Shown here one piece after another: positions 34,710 to 45,100 of a stretch of 51,976 nucleotides of DNA; the first letter of the stretch is position 1, and each line of letters opens with the position of its first letter. Both the position numbers and the translations under genes were made by a program. This DNA comes from an uncultured Lachnospiraceae bacterium (GTDB lineage: Bacteria; Bacillota; Clostridia; Lachnospirales; Lachnospiraceae): the NCBI GenBank assembly GCA_944383545.1, contig CALWPY010000014.1, positions 1-51,976 of the forward strand, written 5' to 3'. The notes under the pieces were generated by a model. That model searched no databases. It saw only the letters and a list, made by a program, of their open reading frames with translations, and was not told the origin of the DNA.

Positions 34710-35234
34710 TTATTTCCCCTCGTATTTAACGACTGATTCTATATCATATTTCTTAAGCTTTTCCCTGCCCTTTAAATCCACAAGTTCAATTAAAAATATC
34801 ATTTTTACAACCGTTCCGCCAAGCTCTTCTATAAGCTTTGCAGCCGCCTCCATTGTGCCTCCTGTTGCAATCAAATCATCGATAAGCACTACCCTGTCTC
34901 CCGGTTTAACGGCATCCTTATGAATTTCGATAGTAGCAGTTCCGTATTCAAGCTCATAAGTAGCTTCTACTGTCTCTCTCGGAAGCTTTCCTTTCTTTCT
35001 TACCGGAATAAATGCTTTTCCTGCAAGATATGCAAGCGGTGTTCCAAATAAAAATCCCCTTGATTCCGCACCTGCTATGATGTCAAAATCCACATCTTTT
35101 ATAAGGTTATACAGTTCATCAACCGACAGTTTGAAACCTTCCTTATCATCCAATACGCTTGTAACATCCCTGAAAAGCACGCCCGGCTCCGGAAAGTCAG
35201 GAATACTCTTGATATAGTCTTCAACCTTTTTCAC
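34710..35234 (-). CDS. apt: Adenine phosphoribosyltransferase
   Basis: A 174-residue type I phosphoribosyltransferase with the PRPP-binding motif VVLIDDLIATGGT and the adenine-binding FIPVRKKGKLP segment. Converts adenine and PRPP to AMP. The start overlaps the recJ stop by 4 bases (ATGA), so translation is coupled. Its nearness to rel and recJ is common in Firmicutes. Confidence 0.96.
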   Translation of the reverse strand: MKKVEDYIKSIPDFPEPGVLFRDVTSVLDDKEGFKLSVDELYNLIKDVDFDIIAGAESRGFLFGTPLAYLAGKAFIPVRKKGKLPRETVEATYELEYGTATIEIHKDAVKPGDRVVLIDDLIATGGTMEAAAKLIEELGGTVVKMIFLIELVDLKGREKLKKYDIESVVKYEGK

Positions 35235-37033
35235 TGCTTTAGTTCCTCGTTTTCTAAATTTTTTCTGTAGCCCTCTATTTTAATCTGCAGGCTCCTTCTT
35301 CCCTGATATTCATTTATATCAGGTCTGTATGCAATATCTAAAACGATATCGTTTTTTTCTCCATTTAACATTTTATCACATTCTTGCTCTGTAAACCATA
35401 GTTTTATGTTATTTATAAACTCTTCTGCGTTAAAAAATATTCCTTCACATAACTTCCCGTTTCCTGAGATAAGATTAAATTTAACGGTGTTTTTATTTTG
35501 GCCTATTATTCTTGCACTTTTAATCCTTACTCCCTTTTCGGCAAAAACCGGTCTTTCATTACCGGTGCCAAACGGCGCAAGGCTTTCAAGCTGCTCTACA
35601 AGCTCCATATATGCATAACTCATAGGCATTGCTGCATCAATAAAGAGCTTAGGTAAAAGGTCTTCTTTTGATATATTTTCATTCTTATTTATTTTTTCTG
35701 CAAATTTATGAAAATTTTCTTTTTTTATTGAAACCCCCGCAGCCAGCTCGTGCCCTCCGAATTTTTCAATCAGGCTGCTGCAGGCTGTAAGTTCTCTATG
35801 CAGATTATATCCTTCTATGGAGCGCCCCGAGCCTTTTAATATTCCTTCTTCCAAGGAATCCGTAAACACTATGACGGGTCTGTAATATTTTTCTTTTATA
35901 CGCCCTGCCACAATTCCTGCAAGACTTTCATGCAGTCCTGAAATATAAATTATAAATACATTCAGCTTCTCAAGTCCGTTTTCTCTTATATAATTTTCAG
36001 CCTCAAAAACTCCATCTTCCGTAAGTTTTTTTCTGCTGTCATTAAGTCTTTTAAGTTCTATGGCAATCTTTTCCGCTTCATCCCTGTCTCTGCTTAAAAA
36101 GAGAGAAAGGGCCTTGTCTGCTTTATCCAGCCTGCCTGCCGCATTTATGCATGGGCCTATAATAAACCCCAGATGATAGGCGGTAATTTCTCTTCCGTCA
36201 GAAAGCTCTGTCTCTCTTAGCAATGCCCGAAGTCCTACATTTTCCGTTTCTCTTATAAGCGTAAGCCCCTTCTTTACATATATTCTGTTTTCATCTTTCA
36301 GAGGCATTACATCACAAACTGTTGCTATGGCGGCAAATGTAATATATTTATCTTTTTCAAACGAAATACCCATTATTTTATAGAGATATTCAATAAATTT
36401 AAGAGCGACCACAGCGCCGCATATCCCCTTAAACGGATAATTACAATCCGGCTGCTTTATATCTATAACCGCATCCGCAGGAACTCTTATATATTCTGTC
36501 TCCCCCGTCTCCTCCGAAGTTTTATACGGCATCTCATGATGGTCAGTTACAACCACGGTCATATTAAGCTCTTTTGCAAGCTTAATTGCTGATAATGCCG
36601 CAATTCCGTTATCACAGGTTATAATTGTATCAACTCCGTCATTATATGCTTTCCTGATTATCCTCTCATTTATACCATAGCCGTCCTTAATTCTGTGGGG
36701 AATTTCAAAAGACACGTCCGCCCCTGCTTTTTTTAGTCCTTCCAGAAGTATGTAGTTTGACGTCACTCCGTCTACATCATAATCGGAAACAATACGGATT
36801 TTTTTACCTTCCCGAATTTTCTGCATTATTATCCGCACACCCTTATCCATGTCCTTCATAAGCTCCGGCGGATGTGTAATCCTCATGTCGCCATAAAGAA
36901 ATGCCTGAATTTCATCGTCCTCCGTTAAGTCCCTGTTTCTGAGAACCCTCGCTACCACAGGGTCTATATTAAATTTTTTGGCAATTCCAAAGAAATCAGC
37001 CTTCTTGGAATATATTCTCCAATTTAATTCCAT
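35231..37033 (-). CDS. recJ: Single-stranded-DNA-specific exonuclease RecJ
   Basis: A 600-residue DHH-family nuclease. Metal-binding motifs include SDYDVDGVTS (residues 80-89), VTDHHE and the DHHA1 domain with GRSIEGYNLH and FGGHELAAG. Degrades single-stranded DNA 5' to 3' in repair and recombination. Slightly shorter than the Bacillus enzyme, ending after the OB-like domain. Downstream of secDF, separated by a hairpin, and coupled to apt. Confidence 0.94.
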   Translation of the reverse strand: MELNWRIYSKKADFFGIAKKFNIDPVVARVLRNRDLTEDDEIQAFLYGDMRITHPPELMKDMDKGVRIIMQKIREGKKIRIVSDYDVDGVTSNYILLEGLKKAGADVSFEIPHRIKDGYGINERIIRKAYNDGVDTIITCDNGIAALSAIKLAKELNMTVVVTDHHEMPYKTSEETGETEYIRVPADAVIDIKQPDCNYPFKGICGAVVALKFIEYLYKIMGISFEKDKYITFAAIATVCDVMPLKDENRIYVKKGLTLIRETENVGLRALLRETELSDGREITAYHLGFIIGPCINAAGRLDKADKALSLFLSRDRDEAEKIAIELKRLNDSRKKLTEDGVFEAENYIRENGLEKLNVFIIYISGLHESLAGIVAGRIKEKYYRPVIVFTDSLEEGILKGSGRSIEGYNLHRELTACSSLIEKFGGHELAAGVSIKKENFHKFAEKINKNENISKEDLLPKLFIDAAMPMSYAYMELVEQLESLAPFGTGNERPVFAEKGVRIKSARIIGQNKNTVKFNLISGNGKLCEGIFFNAEEFINNIKLWFTEQECDKMLNGEKNDIVLDIAYRPDINEYQGRRSLQIKIEGYRKNLENEELKQ

Positions 37034-37072
37034 TTATTACCTCTTATAATTACCAATACCTGTAATTGAAAT

Positions 37073-37099
37073 AAAGTCAGGGAGATTTTCCCTGACTTT
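37073..37099 (-). terminator. Hairpin terminator after secDF
   Basis: AAAGTCAGGGA (37073-37083) pairs perfectly with TCCCTGACTTT (37089-37099) around a 5-base loop. The leftward U-run is short, so termination may be partial and recJ may be read through. Confidence 0.65.
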
Positions 37100-37113
37100 T
37101 ATTATGTTTTATT

Positions 37114-39321
37114 TTATAAATCTGCCTTTTTTCCTTTTTTACCGATACGTGTCTTCATAAAATACCAGAGTGGTCCGGTAATAAAGACTGATGAATAGGC
37201 ACCGCCTAAGATTCCCACCATAAGTGTAAGTGAAAATTCTTTTATGGAAGCAACTCCCATAATGAAAAGCACAAGCACCATTATATATGTAGTAAGAGTT
37301 GTAAATATATTTCTTGTAAGAGTCTGGTTTATACTGGTATTTACGATTTCCGCATAACCTGTCTTTTCAGGATTCATAATCTTTAAGTTTTCACGTATTC
37401 TGTCAAATATAATGATTGTAGCATTTATGGAATAACCTACAATAGTCAGCATACATGCTATAAATGTACTTCCCACAGAAAGATAACCTACTGAATATAC
37501 CATAAATACTATCATCACGTCATGCAAAAGGGCTATAACCGCACTTGCACCAAATTTAAAGTCTGCAAATCTGAAAGCAATATATATGAGCATAAGTATT
37601 GCCGAAACAATAACTGCAATTATTGCGTCTCTCTGCATTTCGGAACTTATGGTTGAGCTTATGCTCTGGGTATTAATGTCTGATACGGTAAACGCCTCAT
37701 TTAATGCATTGTCAAGACTTTCTCTCTGCTCCTGACTGAGCTCCGGCATTTTAAATATTACCTGATTTGAGTCTTCCACTGTCTGTATCTGTATGTTAGC
37801 CGCAGATATTCCCGTTGATTCTTCTATAACAGGAACTATTTCCTGTTCCGATTCTTCAAGAGTGTAGGCTCTGTCAAAATCAACCGTTACCGATGTACCA
37901 CCAAGAAACTCGAGGCTGTAATTTAAGCTGTGTTCTCTTATCCTGCTGTTTACCGGCAAAAATGCAATTCCCAGAAGTATAAGTACTATGGATAATGAAA
38001 CAAAATATTTAAATTTACCTACATAATTAAACTTAGCCGTCCTTTTAATTGTGCCAAAATACCTTGGTTTATTTACGCCGAGCGCCACAACTGCATTAAG
38101 AAGGAATCTCGTAACCACGACTGCCGTAAACATTGAAAGTACGATACCAAGGATAAGTGTTCTTGCAAAACCCTTGACAGGTCCCGAGCCCATGAGAAGG
38201 AGCACAACACCCGCTATTATCGTTGTTATGTTTCCATCCAGAATTGCCGAAAGCGCTTTTGAAAAGCCAAGTTTTACTGCAGTTTTAACAGACTGTCCGG
38301 CAGTAATTTCCTCTTTGATACGAGTATATATGATAACATTTGCATCCACCGCCATACCTATGGAAAGAATGATACCTGCTATACCCGGAAGTGTAAGGGT
38401 TATGTTAAATGCATTGAGAAGTAAAAGCTCAAGTACAATATATCCGAAAAGGGCAAAGGTTGCTATAATTCCCGGTATTCTGTATGCCACTATCATAATT
38501 ATGCATACTATAATCATACCTATAAGGCCTGCAAGAAGCGAAGTAGAAACTGCCTCCTGTCCAAGCTTTGCACCTACTATCTGTGAGCTTACCTCTGAAA
38601 GTTCCAGAGGAAGAGCGCCTATTTTAATGGTATCTGCTAAATTTTGTGCATCTTCATAGCTTGATATACCGTTAATTTCAGCATTTCCCTCTGTGATTGC
38701 AGACTGCACGGTCGGATAACTTACAACCTCGTCATCATATAAAATATAGATAATCTTACCTATATTTGCAGCGGTTGCCTCCGCAAATTTAGCCTGTCCT
38801 TCCTCAGTAAATGTGAGGATTACCACGTTGTCATTTGCTCCTGTTGCCGTATTCTGTGTTATCTGTGCCTCTGCATTTCTTACGTCTGAGCCTGTAAGGA
38901 CCGGCTCATATTCTGAGCCCGCACTCCAGAGTGCATAGTTATCTTCATCAAGGAACTCCAGTTTACCCGGCTGTCCCATTTCCTCAAGAATTTCATTTGC
39001 ATCTACCCTTGAAGTATCCACCGGAAGTTCTACCGTAAATCTGGTGTTTCCCTCCATATATACTTCTCCGTCAGGGCTGTAGGAATCCACTCTTCTCTGT
39101 AGTTTGTCCAAAGTTGCAGAAATCTCATCACTTGTAGGATTTTCATCTACAATATCATAAGTAATGCTCACTCCACCCTGTAAATCAAGTCCAAGGGTAA
39201 TGTTCTTTGCACTGCCCGCATTCTTTGCTCCTACGCCGGCCACAGTCACATATACACCTGCCGCCAGAAGAATAAGGAAAATAACAATAGTTATTACCGC
39301 ATTTCTTTTTGCTTTTTTCAT
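37114..39321 (-). CDS. secDF: Fused protein translocase subunit SecDF
   Basis: A 735-residue fusion of SecD (to about residue 430) and SecF (from about 440). SecD features: GLDLQGGVSITYD near residue 44, the periplasmic P1 domain and six helices with the AVDANVIIYTRIKEE segment; SecF: NYSLEFLGGTSV and a second six-helix set with YSINATIIIFDRIREN. SecDF uses the proton gradient to assist Sec export. Gap to the SCIFF maturase gene is 22 bases, as in other Clostridia. Confidence 0.96.
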   Translation of the reverse strand: MKKAKRNAVITIVIFLILLAAGVYVTVAGVGAKNAGSAKNITLGLDLQGGVSITYDIVDENPTSDEISATLDKLQRRVDSYSPDGEVYMEGNTRFTVELPVDTSRVDANEILEEMGQPGKLEFLDEDNYALWSAGSEYEPVLTGSDVRNAEAQITQNTATGANDNVVILTFTEEGQAKFAEATAANIGKIIYILYDDEVVSYPTVQSAITEGNAEINGISSYEDAQNLADTIKIGALPLELSEVSSQIVGAKLGQEAVSTSLLAGLIGMIIVCIIMIVAYRIPGIIATFALFGYIVLELLLLNAFNITLTLPGIAGIILSIGMAVDANVIIYTRIKEEITAGQSVKTAVKLGFSKALSAILDGNITTIIAGVVLLLMGSGPVKGFARTLILGIVLSMFTAVVVTRFLLNAVVALGVNKPRYFGTIKRTAKFNYVGKFKYFVSLSIVLILLGIAFLPVNSRIREHSLNYSLEFLGGTSVTVDFDRAYTLEESEQEIVPVIEESTGISAANIQIQTVEDSNQVIFKMPELSQEQRESLDNALNEAFTVSDINTQSISSTISSEMQRDAIIAVIVSAILMLIYIAFRFADFKFGASAVIALLHDVMIVFMVYSVGYLSVGSTFIACMLTIVGYSINATIIIFDRIRENLKIMNPEKTGYAEIVNTSINQTLTRNIFTTLTTYIMVLVLFIMGVASIKEFSLTLMVGILGGAYSSVFITGPLWYFMKTRIGKKGKKADL

Positions 39322-39343
39322 CTTTTTCTCCTCTATTGATTAT

Positions 39344-40705
39344 TTATTCGCTCAGAGCCGCTTTAATCATAAGGGCACATTCTATACGCTTTCTTTCCAG
39401 CTTACATCCGGTTTCATATACATCAAATATATTCCCGTGAAACTGGTATGAATTTGCAGCACATCCTCCACTGCAATAAAATCTTGCAAAGCAGTCTCTG
39501 CATTTTTCTTTGGCATATACATTACAAAGCTTGAAATCGTCGGTAATATCCGGTCTTTCTATACCGTTAAATACATCACCAACTTTAAATTCCTCATTTC
39601 CGACAAACTGATGACACGGATAAAGGTCTCCCCAAGGCGTAACTGCCAGATACTCCGTACCCGAGCCGCAACCCGAAAGTCTTTTATATACACATGGTCC
39701 ACCCGTAAGGTCAATCATGAAATGAAAGAAGTTTACAGGTTTTCCTTCTTTATGTCTCTTTATGAGATACTTCGCCAGCTTGTCATATTCCTCACAGATA
39801 ATATCTATATCCTCATCCTTTATTGCATAATCACAGGAAGGGTCAGCCACCACAGGCTCTATGGAAATCTGGTCAAAGCCATTATCAGCAAGCTCCTTTA
39901 CGTCTTCAGAAAAATCTAAATTGTAATGTGTAAATGTACCTCTTACATAATAACTTTTATCGCCTCTCATCTCTGCAAATTTCTTAAATTTCGGCATTAT
40001 TATGTCATAACTTCCCTGTCCGTTTCTTGCAGGGCGCATCATATCATTTATCTCTTTTCTTCCGTCAATGCTTAAAACCACATTAGCCATTTCTTTATTG
40101 GCAAATTCCATTATCTCGTCATTTAAAAGAATTCCGTTTGTTGTAAGCGTGAAACGGAATTTTTTATTTGCTTCCTTTTCCCTGCTTCTGCCGTATTCCA
40201 CCAGGCGCTTCACCACATCAAAATTCATGAGCGGCTCGCCGCCAAAGAAATCCACCTCAAGATTTACCCTGTTTCCTGAATTTTCAATCAGAAAATCAAG
40301 TGCCTGTTTTCCTACTTCATACGACATAAGAGCTCGTCTTCCCTTGTACTCGCCTTCTTCTGCAAAACAGTATTTGCAGGCAAGATTACAGTCATGTGCA
40401 ATATGCAGGCACAAAGCCTTTACAACCGTTTTTCTTTTCTTAAAATCTATAATTGCATCACGATACACATCCTCAGTAAAAAGCATGCCATTTTTTTTAA
40501 GCTCTGTTACACTGTCATATGCTTCTTCTATTTCCGCATCGCTTAAATTTTCTGTTTTATTTTTTATAATCTCAACAATCTCTGCTTTTGTATGATTTTC
40601 ATACACTTCTATAATGTCATAAACCAAATCGTCCACAACATGTACAGAACCGCTGCACACATCCAGCACCATGTTATATCCGTTATTTTTATACTGATGT
40701 ACCAT
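39344..40705 (-). CDS. scfB: SCIFF peptide radical SAM/SPASM maturase
   Basis: A 453-residue radical SAM enzyme with a short N-terminal peptide-binding (RRE-like) part, the Fe-S motif CNLACKYC (Cys106, Cys110, Cys113) and a Cys-rich SPASM domain (CGSGTEY, YPCHQF, CRDCFARFYCSGGC). Such enzymes form thioether links from cysteines to nearby alpha-carbons in the SCIFF peptide, here encoded 86 bases upstream. Order SCIFF precursor, maturase, secDF is a clostridial hallmark. The biological role of the product is unknown. Confidence 0.95.
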   Translation of the reverse strand: MVHQYKNNGYNMVLDVCSGSVHVVDDLVYDIIEVYENHTKAEIVEIIKNKTENLSDAEIEEAYDSVTELKKNGMLFTEDVYRDAIIDFKKRKTVVKALCLHIAHDCNLACKYCFAEEGEYKGRRALMSYEVGKQALDFLIENSGNRVNLEVDFFGGEPLMNFDVVKRLVEYGRSREKEANKKFRFTLTTNGILLNDEIMEFANKEMANVVLSIDGRKEINDMMRPARNGQGSYDIIMPKFKKFAEMRGDKSYYVRGTFTHYNLDFSEDVKELADNGFDQISIEPVVADPSCDYAIKDEDIDIICEEYDKLAKYLIKRHKEGKPVNFFHFMIDLTGGPCVYKRLSGCGSGTEYLAVTPWGDLYPCHQFVGNEEFKVGDVFNGIERPDITDDFKLCNVYAKEKCRDCFARFYCSGGCAANSYQFHGNIFDVYETGCKLERKRIECALMIKAALSE

Positions 40706-40724
40706 AATTTCTCCAACGCATTAA

Positions 40725-40752
40725 AAGAGGACTATCGCCTGATGGTCCTCTT
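40725..40752 (-). terminator. Hairpin between SCIFF precursor and maturase genes
   Basis: Minus-strand AAGAGGACCATC and GATAGTCCTCTT form a 12-bp stem with one G-U and a 4-base loop, followed by UUAAUG. The U-run is short, so it is likely an attenuator or RNA-stabilising stem giving more precursor than enzyme. Confidence 0.65.
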
Positions 40753-40791
40753 AAATCATTCTTATATTCGTTTTTATAACAATTTACTTAA

Positions 40792-40932
40792 TTACTTATT
40801 TTCACAGCTCTGATTTCCTACAGTGCATGAAGTCTTGCATGCAGACTGACATGAAGTCTGGCACTCACCACAGCCGCCCTTTGTCATAGTATTCTTTAAT
40901 GTGTTATTTGTTAAAGTCTTTATTCTTTCCAT
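40792..40932 (-). CDS. scfA: SCIFF ribosomal peptide precursor (46 aa)
   Basis: This short gene encodes 46 residues with six cysteines in the C-terminal half (positions 21, 24, 28, 32, 36 and 43), starting MERIKTLTNNTLKN and with the GGCGECQTSC core: the six-cysteines-in-forty-five-residues (SCIFF) family. The cysteines alternate with Thr/Ser acceptor residues (for example CQTSC, CKTSC) at which the maturase forms thioethers. AGGAGG lies 8 bases before the ATG. It directly precedes its maturase gene and follows a small membrane-protein gene. Confidence 0.95.
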   Translation of the reverse strand: MERIKTLTNNTLKNTMTKGGCGECQTSCQSACKTSCTVGNQSCENK

Positions 40933-41043
40933 TTTATGTATCCTCCTAAAATATTTTTTCTCATGATTTATATACCATCAGGTACTGCAATGCATTTATT
41001 GTATCATAATTATAATTTAATTAAAAGCCTTAATTTAGCTTTT

Positions 41044-41406
41044 TTAACTTAGCATTCCTCCAAGCGTGCCGCCTCCGAAACAAAGCAGAAATGCACTTAT
41101 AAATTCACTTCCTGCCAGGCTGAAATTTCCTTCTGCTATTGCAGATACTACAATGATTATTGCTATGTACACAATACCAAGCAGTGCTCCCCATAAGAAT
41201 TTTTTCTCTTTTATCATTTTTCCGAGAGAAAAAGCTCCTATGAATGACGCTATGACGTATATAAATATAATGCATAGATTTACTGTGCTTTCAGTAAGCT
41301 CAAGCTTATATACTCCAAATGCAAGAATTACAAGAAGTATTCCGGTAATCACATATGCCGTCACAAGTGCTTTCATTACACATGCCGCCTTAAAGCTGTT
41401 TGTCAT
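41044..41406 (-). CDS. Small four-helix membrane protein (TIGR04086-like)
   Basis: A 120-residue protein with four hydrophobic helices, the basic loop GKMIKEKKF between the second and third, and a glycine-rich end (CFGGGTLGGML). It matches the small membrane family found upstream of the SCIFF gene in Clostridia (TIGR04086 as I recall it). Start at the second of two adjacent ATGs (41406 or 41409) with GGGAGG upstream; a longer reading to 41442 lacks a site. Function unknown; link to SCIFF export or maturation is inferred from position only. Confidence 0.7.
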   Translation of the reverse strand: MTNSFKAACVMKALVTAYVITGILLVILAFGVYKLELTESTVNLCIIFIYVIASFIGAFSLGKMIKEKKFLWGALLGIVYIAIIIVVSAIAEGNFSLAGSEFISAFLLCFGGGTLGGMLS

Positions 41407-41512
41407 CATTTCCCCTCCCTGATAATATATTTTAAGGTGCAAAGACAGCCTGCCCCTGCACCTGCTTTTATAAATATATATTCATTTCGGGACAAATTTA
41501 TGACAAATTATC

Positions 41513-42163
41513 CTACTGAAACAATTTCTTTATGCTTATTATTTCACTGTATATTTCCGAAGCTCTTTTTTTCACCTCATCATTCGGCTGTATCAGGTCC
41601 ACTACCATTACGGTATAAAGTCCGGCTGTACTTGCAGATATTACACCGTTTATGGAATCCTCAACACCTATTGTCTTTTCAGGTTTTACCTGAAGCAGTT
41701 CACATGCTTTAAGATATATATCAGGTGCCGGCTTCCCGTTTTTTATCATATCACCATATACCATTTCGTCAAAATATTCGTAAAGACCATGTGCTTTAAG
41801 ATGTTTTTCCGCCCTTTCCCTGTAAGTAGACGTTGCAAGCGCAATTTTAATGCCTCTTTCAGAAAGAAATTTAAACAATTTTTTTACGCCGGGTTTAAGC
41901 TCCATTCCATGTACTGAGGTATAAGCATCCATTTTAGTCATAAATTCCGAACGGAACTCATCATAGCTTATTTTCGTGCCCATGATTTCAGCAAATACAT
42001 GCCTGTTGCTCTCTCTGGTACCACCCGCCAGCCTGTCACTCAGCCTTGAGAGAGTTTCGTCGGAAGCTCCAAGCCTTTTTCCGACCTCTCTCTCAAATCT
42101 TCTGTAAAGCTTTTCAGAATCAAAAATCACTCCGTCCATGTCAAATACTACAGCATCAAACAT
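41513..42163 (-). CDS. HAD-superfamily phosphatase/phosphomutase (beta-PGM-like)
   Basis: A 216-residue HAD hydrolase: motif I DMDGVIFDSE (nucleophile Asp8), a helical cap after it (residues 15-80), motif II ATSTYR (Ser/Thr), conserved Lys in KNGKPAPDIY and motif IV GVEDSINGV. The form resembles beta-phosphoglucomutase and small sugar-phosphate phosphatases; substrate not predictable. It starts 1 base after the stop of the giant Ig-like gene and is last in the kinase-phosphatase operon, which is an unusual place for such an enzyme. Confidence 0.9.
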   Translation of the reverse strand: MFDAVVFDMDGVIFDSEKLYRRFEREVGKRLGASDETLSRLSDRLAGGTRESNRHVFAEIMGTKISYDEFRSEFMTKMDAYTSVHGMELKPGVKKLFKFLSERGIKIALATSTYRERAEKHLKAHGLYEYFDEMVYGDMIKNGKPAPDIYLKACELLQVKPEKTIGVEDSINGVISASTAGLYTVMVVDLIQPNDEVKKRASEIYSEIISIKKLFQ

Positions 42164-42164
42164 A

Positions 42165-45100
42165 TTATTTATCCTTTTTTCTTCTCTTTAATAAAATTAT
42201 AAATATTATCAATGCAGCTACTAATACTACGCATATGATAATTATCCATATTATACTGAAGTTGGAGCCGTATTCAAAATTTATCGTCTGTTCCGCGGTA
42301 TTTCCTGCTTCGTCATGAGCTTTTGCAACAATTTCATAGTTTCCTTCACTGCTTACGGTAAATGTTGCAACATTATTTTCAATACTCTGTTCCACTCCGT
42401 TAAGAGTTACTGAATCCAGTGTATCCTCTTCAAGCTGTAGAGATACCATGACAGTAACTGCATCCTCAATATTATCCCCGTCTTCAACCCCGGTAATCAT
42501 AATATTAGGAGCCTTTGTATCTATGATAAACTCTATGGTTTTCTCAACCTCATTGTCCATTTCATCTATTGCCACTACTCTAAGAACATGTCTTCCGTCA
42601 GATACTTCAGAGAGTCCGTCATATTCAACACCGTCCAGATATACTGTTACATCACATACCGTAAGGTCGCTTACAAGGTCATCATATTCATAATTCCAGT
42701 TAAAGCTGTTTAAAACCTTTCCGTCATAATCTGCAAAGTCAATGATTACAGGCGGTGTTTTATCTATGGTAAAGTGTATAACTTTGACTGTACTGTTTCC
42801 TGCCTTATCTGTAGAAGTAACATTTATATCGTAAATTCCGTCCTCAGTAAATTCCCTGGAAACAACTGAAGTTCTTGAAGAATTTACATTATAATCGCCA
42901 AAGTCAATCTCATGCATTGTTCCGTTTATGTCAGTACGTGTTCCACTCAGCGTAAGATTGTTTGAGGTATAGAAATCCTCTATTACACTTATATTAAATA
43001 TTACTGAATCTCCGGTAACATCAAAATTTTTAACTCCTGAAAGTGATATCTCAGGCGCATTACGGTCAAGTATAAATGTATATGACCTTGTAGCACTGTT
43101 TCCTGTCCTGTCTTCTGCAGTAAATTCAAATCTGTATTCACCGTCTTCCGTAAAGGTCTGGGAAAGTGTATCATCGGCAGAATCCGGCGCAAAGTCTATG
43201 GTAGTAACCAGACTTTCCTGTGTACCGTCTATTGCCCTGTATACATCAATACGCCCTGCCGGCATATCCCAGTAAAATGCCTCTTTTATGCCAAAGGTCA
43301 TTGTTACCTGACTTGTCGAAGTCCCGCCTTCTGTAGTTCCCGTAATGCTTAATTCAGGTGCCGTTTTATCAACTCTGAAGTTTACTGTCCTTACTTCACT
43401 TGCATTTCCGGCTCTGTCAACTGACTGGTAGCTTATCTCATAATCAGCTTCTGTAGTATATGTACCTGTACCTTCTCCCACCTTCTGAGTGGTTGTAACC
43501 GTCTGCTGACCCGGCTGAGTAACCCTCACCGTCTGTGTAAGGTCATCTGAATCTTTATTTGTATCAGAAACGCTTACGTTGAGCGAAGCATCTGCTGCAA
43601 GATACCTTACTCCTGTAGAGTTAGTGAGCGTCGTACCATTAAGTACTGTTGTAATTTCAGGAGCTGTCCTGTCAATCGTAAATGATACACTTCTGTCCGC
43701 ACCCGAATTATCTGCAGAATCTGTACTGCTTAAGCCGATGGTATGTGTTCCCTCAGGCATTACTGTTACTGTCGCTTTATAAACGCCATTTATTAATGTC
43801 CATTCAGGATTTATTACATTACCGTTATCCGTAACGATAATATTACATTCATTTACATCTGACACACTTAAGTCAAGTGTTACATTTCCTGCATAATACT
43901 GTCCATATACCGCACCATTATATGAAGTATTACTGTATTTGCTGATTTTAGCAGGCTGACCTGCCGTAACAGTCATTTCGTTTACAGGATTTGTATTATC
44001 CAGAGTAAATGATACACTGTCTGTCGCTTCATGTTTTGCACGGTCTTTTGCGGAAACAGTAATCGTATATTTTCCGTCAGCAGGTGACGCACCGATAAGC
44101 TCACTTAACTTCTTTTCGCCCTTATAGCTGTCATTTGTAATAGTTACTCTGGTATCATCAGGCTTTATTATTACCATACTTCTCTCATCAACTAATATAT
44201 TGTCACTGTCAGATGATGATATTACAGGGTCTCCGTTTAATATGGAATTATCGTTTTCATATCTTTCATCTGTAACTGAAACGCCTGCTTCCGGATTTTC
44301 ACTGTCTACAAGGAAGTGATATGTATAAACTTTGTAATTACCCTGTTCATCGTATACAGTTAATTCTACTTCAGTGCCTTCATTGTTTGTGGAATTAAGT
44401 ATGGTTACTTTTGCAGCAGCTGTATCAACACCTTCAAACACATCCTGCTTCGTATCTTCATCTGTAGTCTGATTAACCACAATCTTTGAGACTTCCGATG
44501 TATCATCAGTTACATTAAATGTAACATTAAGCTCTTTTCCGTTATAGCCGTCAAAGCAATGATTTTCAGCTTCATAATCGCTTATATTGTCGATAGTTGC
44601 CAAAATGTCACCACTGCCGTTATTTAACAATATTTCTGAAATTTTCGGTGCCGTATTGTCAATGGTTATCTCAAAGGTTTCTGGTCCTACGGAGCCTATG
44701 TTATCACTTGCAGTAAGCGTTATTTCATATGTACCATCCTTAGGCATTTCGTTTTCTATCATATTGCCATTAAGTAATTGTGATAATTTTGTATTAATAC
44801 TAATATCTGCACCATTGGTATTACCATCATTATACACTATCGAGGAATTTCCATTACTGTCTGTATATCTTATGGTTATCCCCGCACTTCCGCCGAGTTC
44901 ATCGCCCTGCTTTATGGAAGCATTTATCACCGGATTTCCGCTTACTGTCTGTCCTGTTAATATTTCATCTGCATTTTCAGTTGTAACTTCAATACTTAAT
45001 TCAGGCGCGGTATTATCAACCTTATAGGTCTCAACCGCATTCTCATTGTTAGCTTCAGGCCAGTAAATAACATTTCCTGCATTATCCACAGCTTTGACCT

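Noticed and set aside
38051-38659. 202-codon plus-strand open frame opposite secDF
   Set aside because: Antisense shadow of a conserved membrane protein; composition is Ser/Pro-rich as expected from the reverse of hydrophobic codons.
42165-42260. Sortase (LPXTG) anchor on the Ig-like protein
   Set aside because: No LPXTG-type motif precedes the C-terminal helix; the end looks like a plain membrane anchor.
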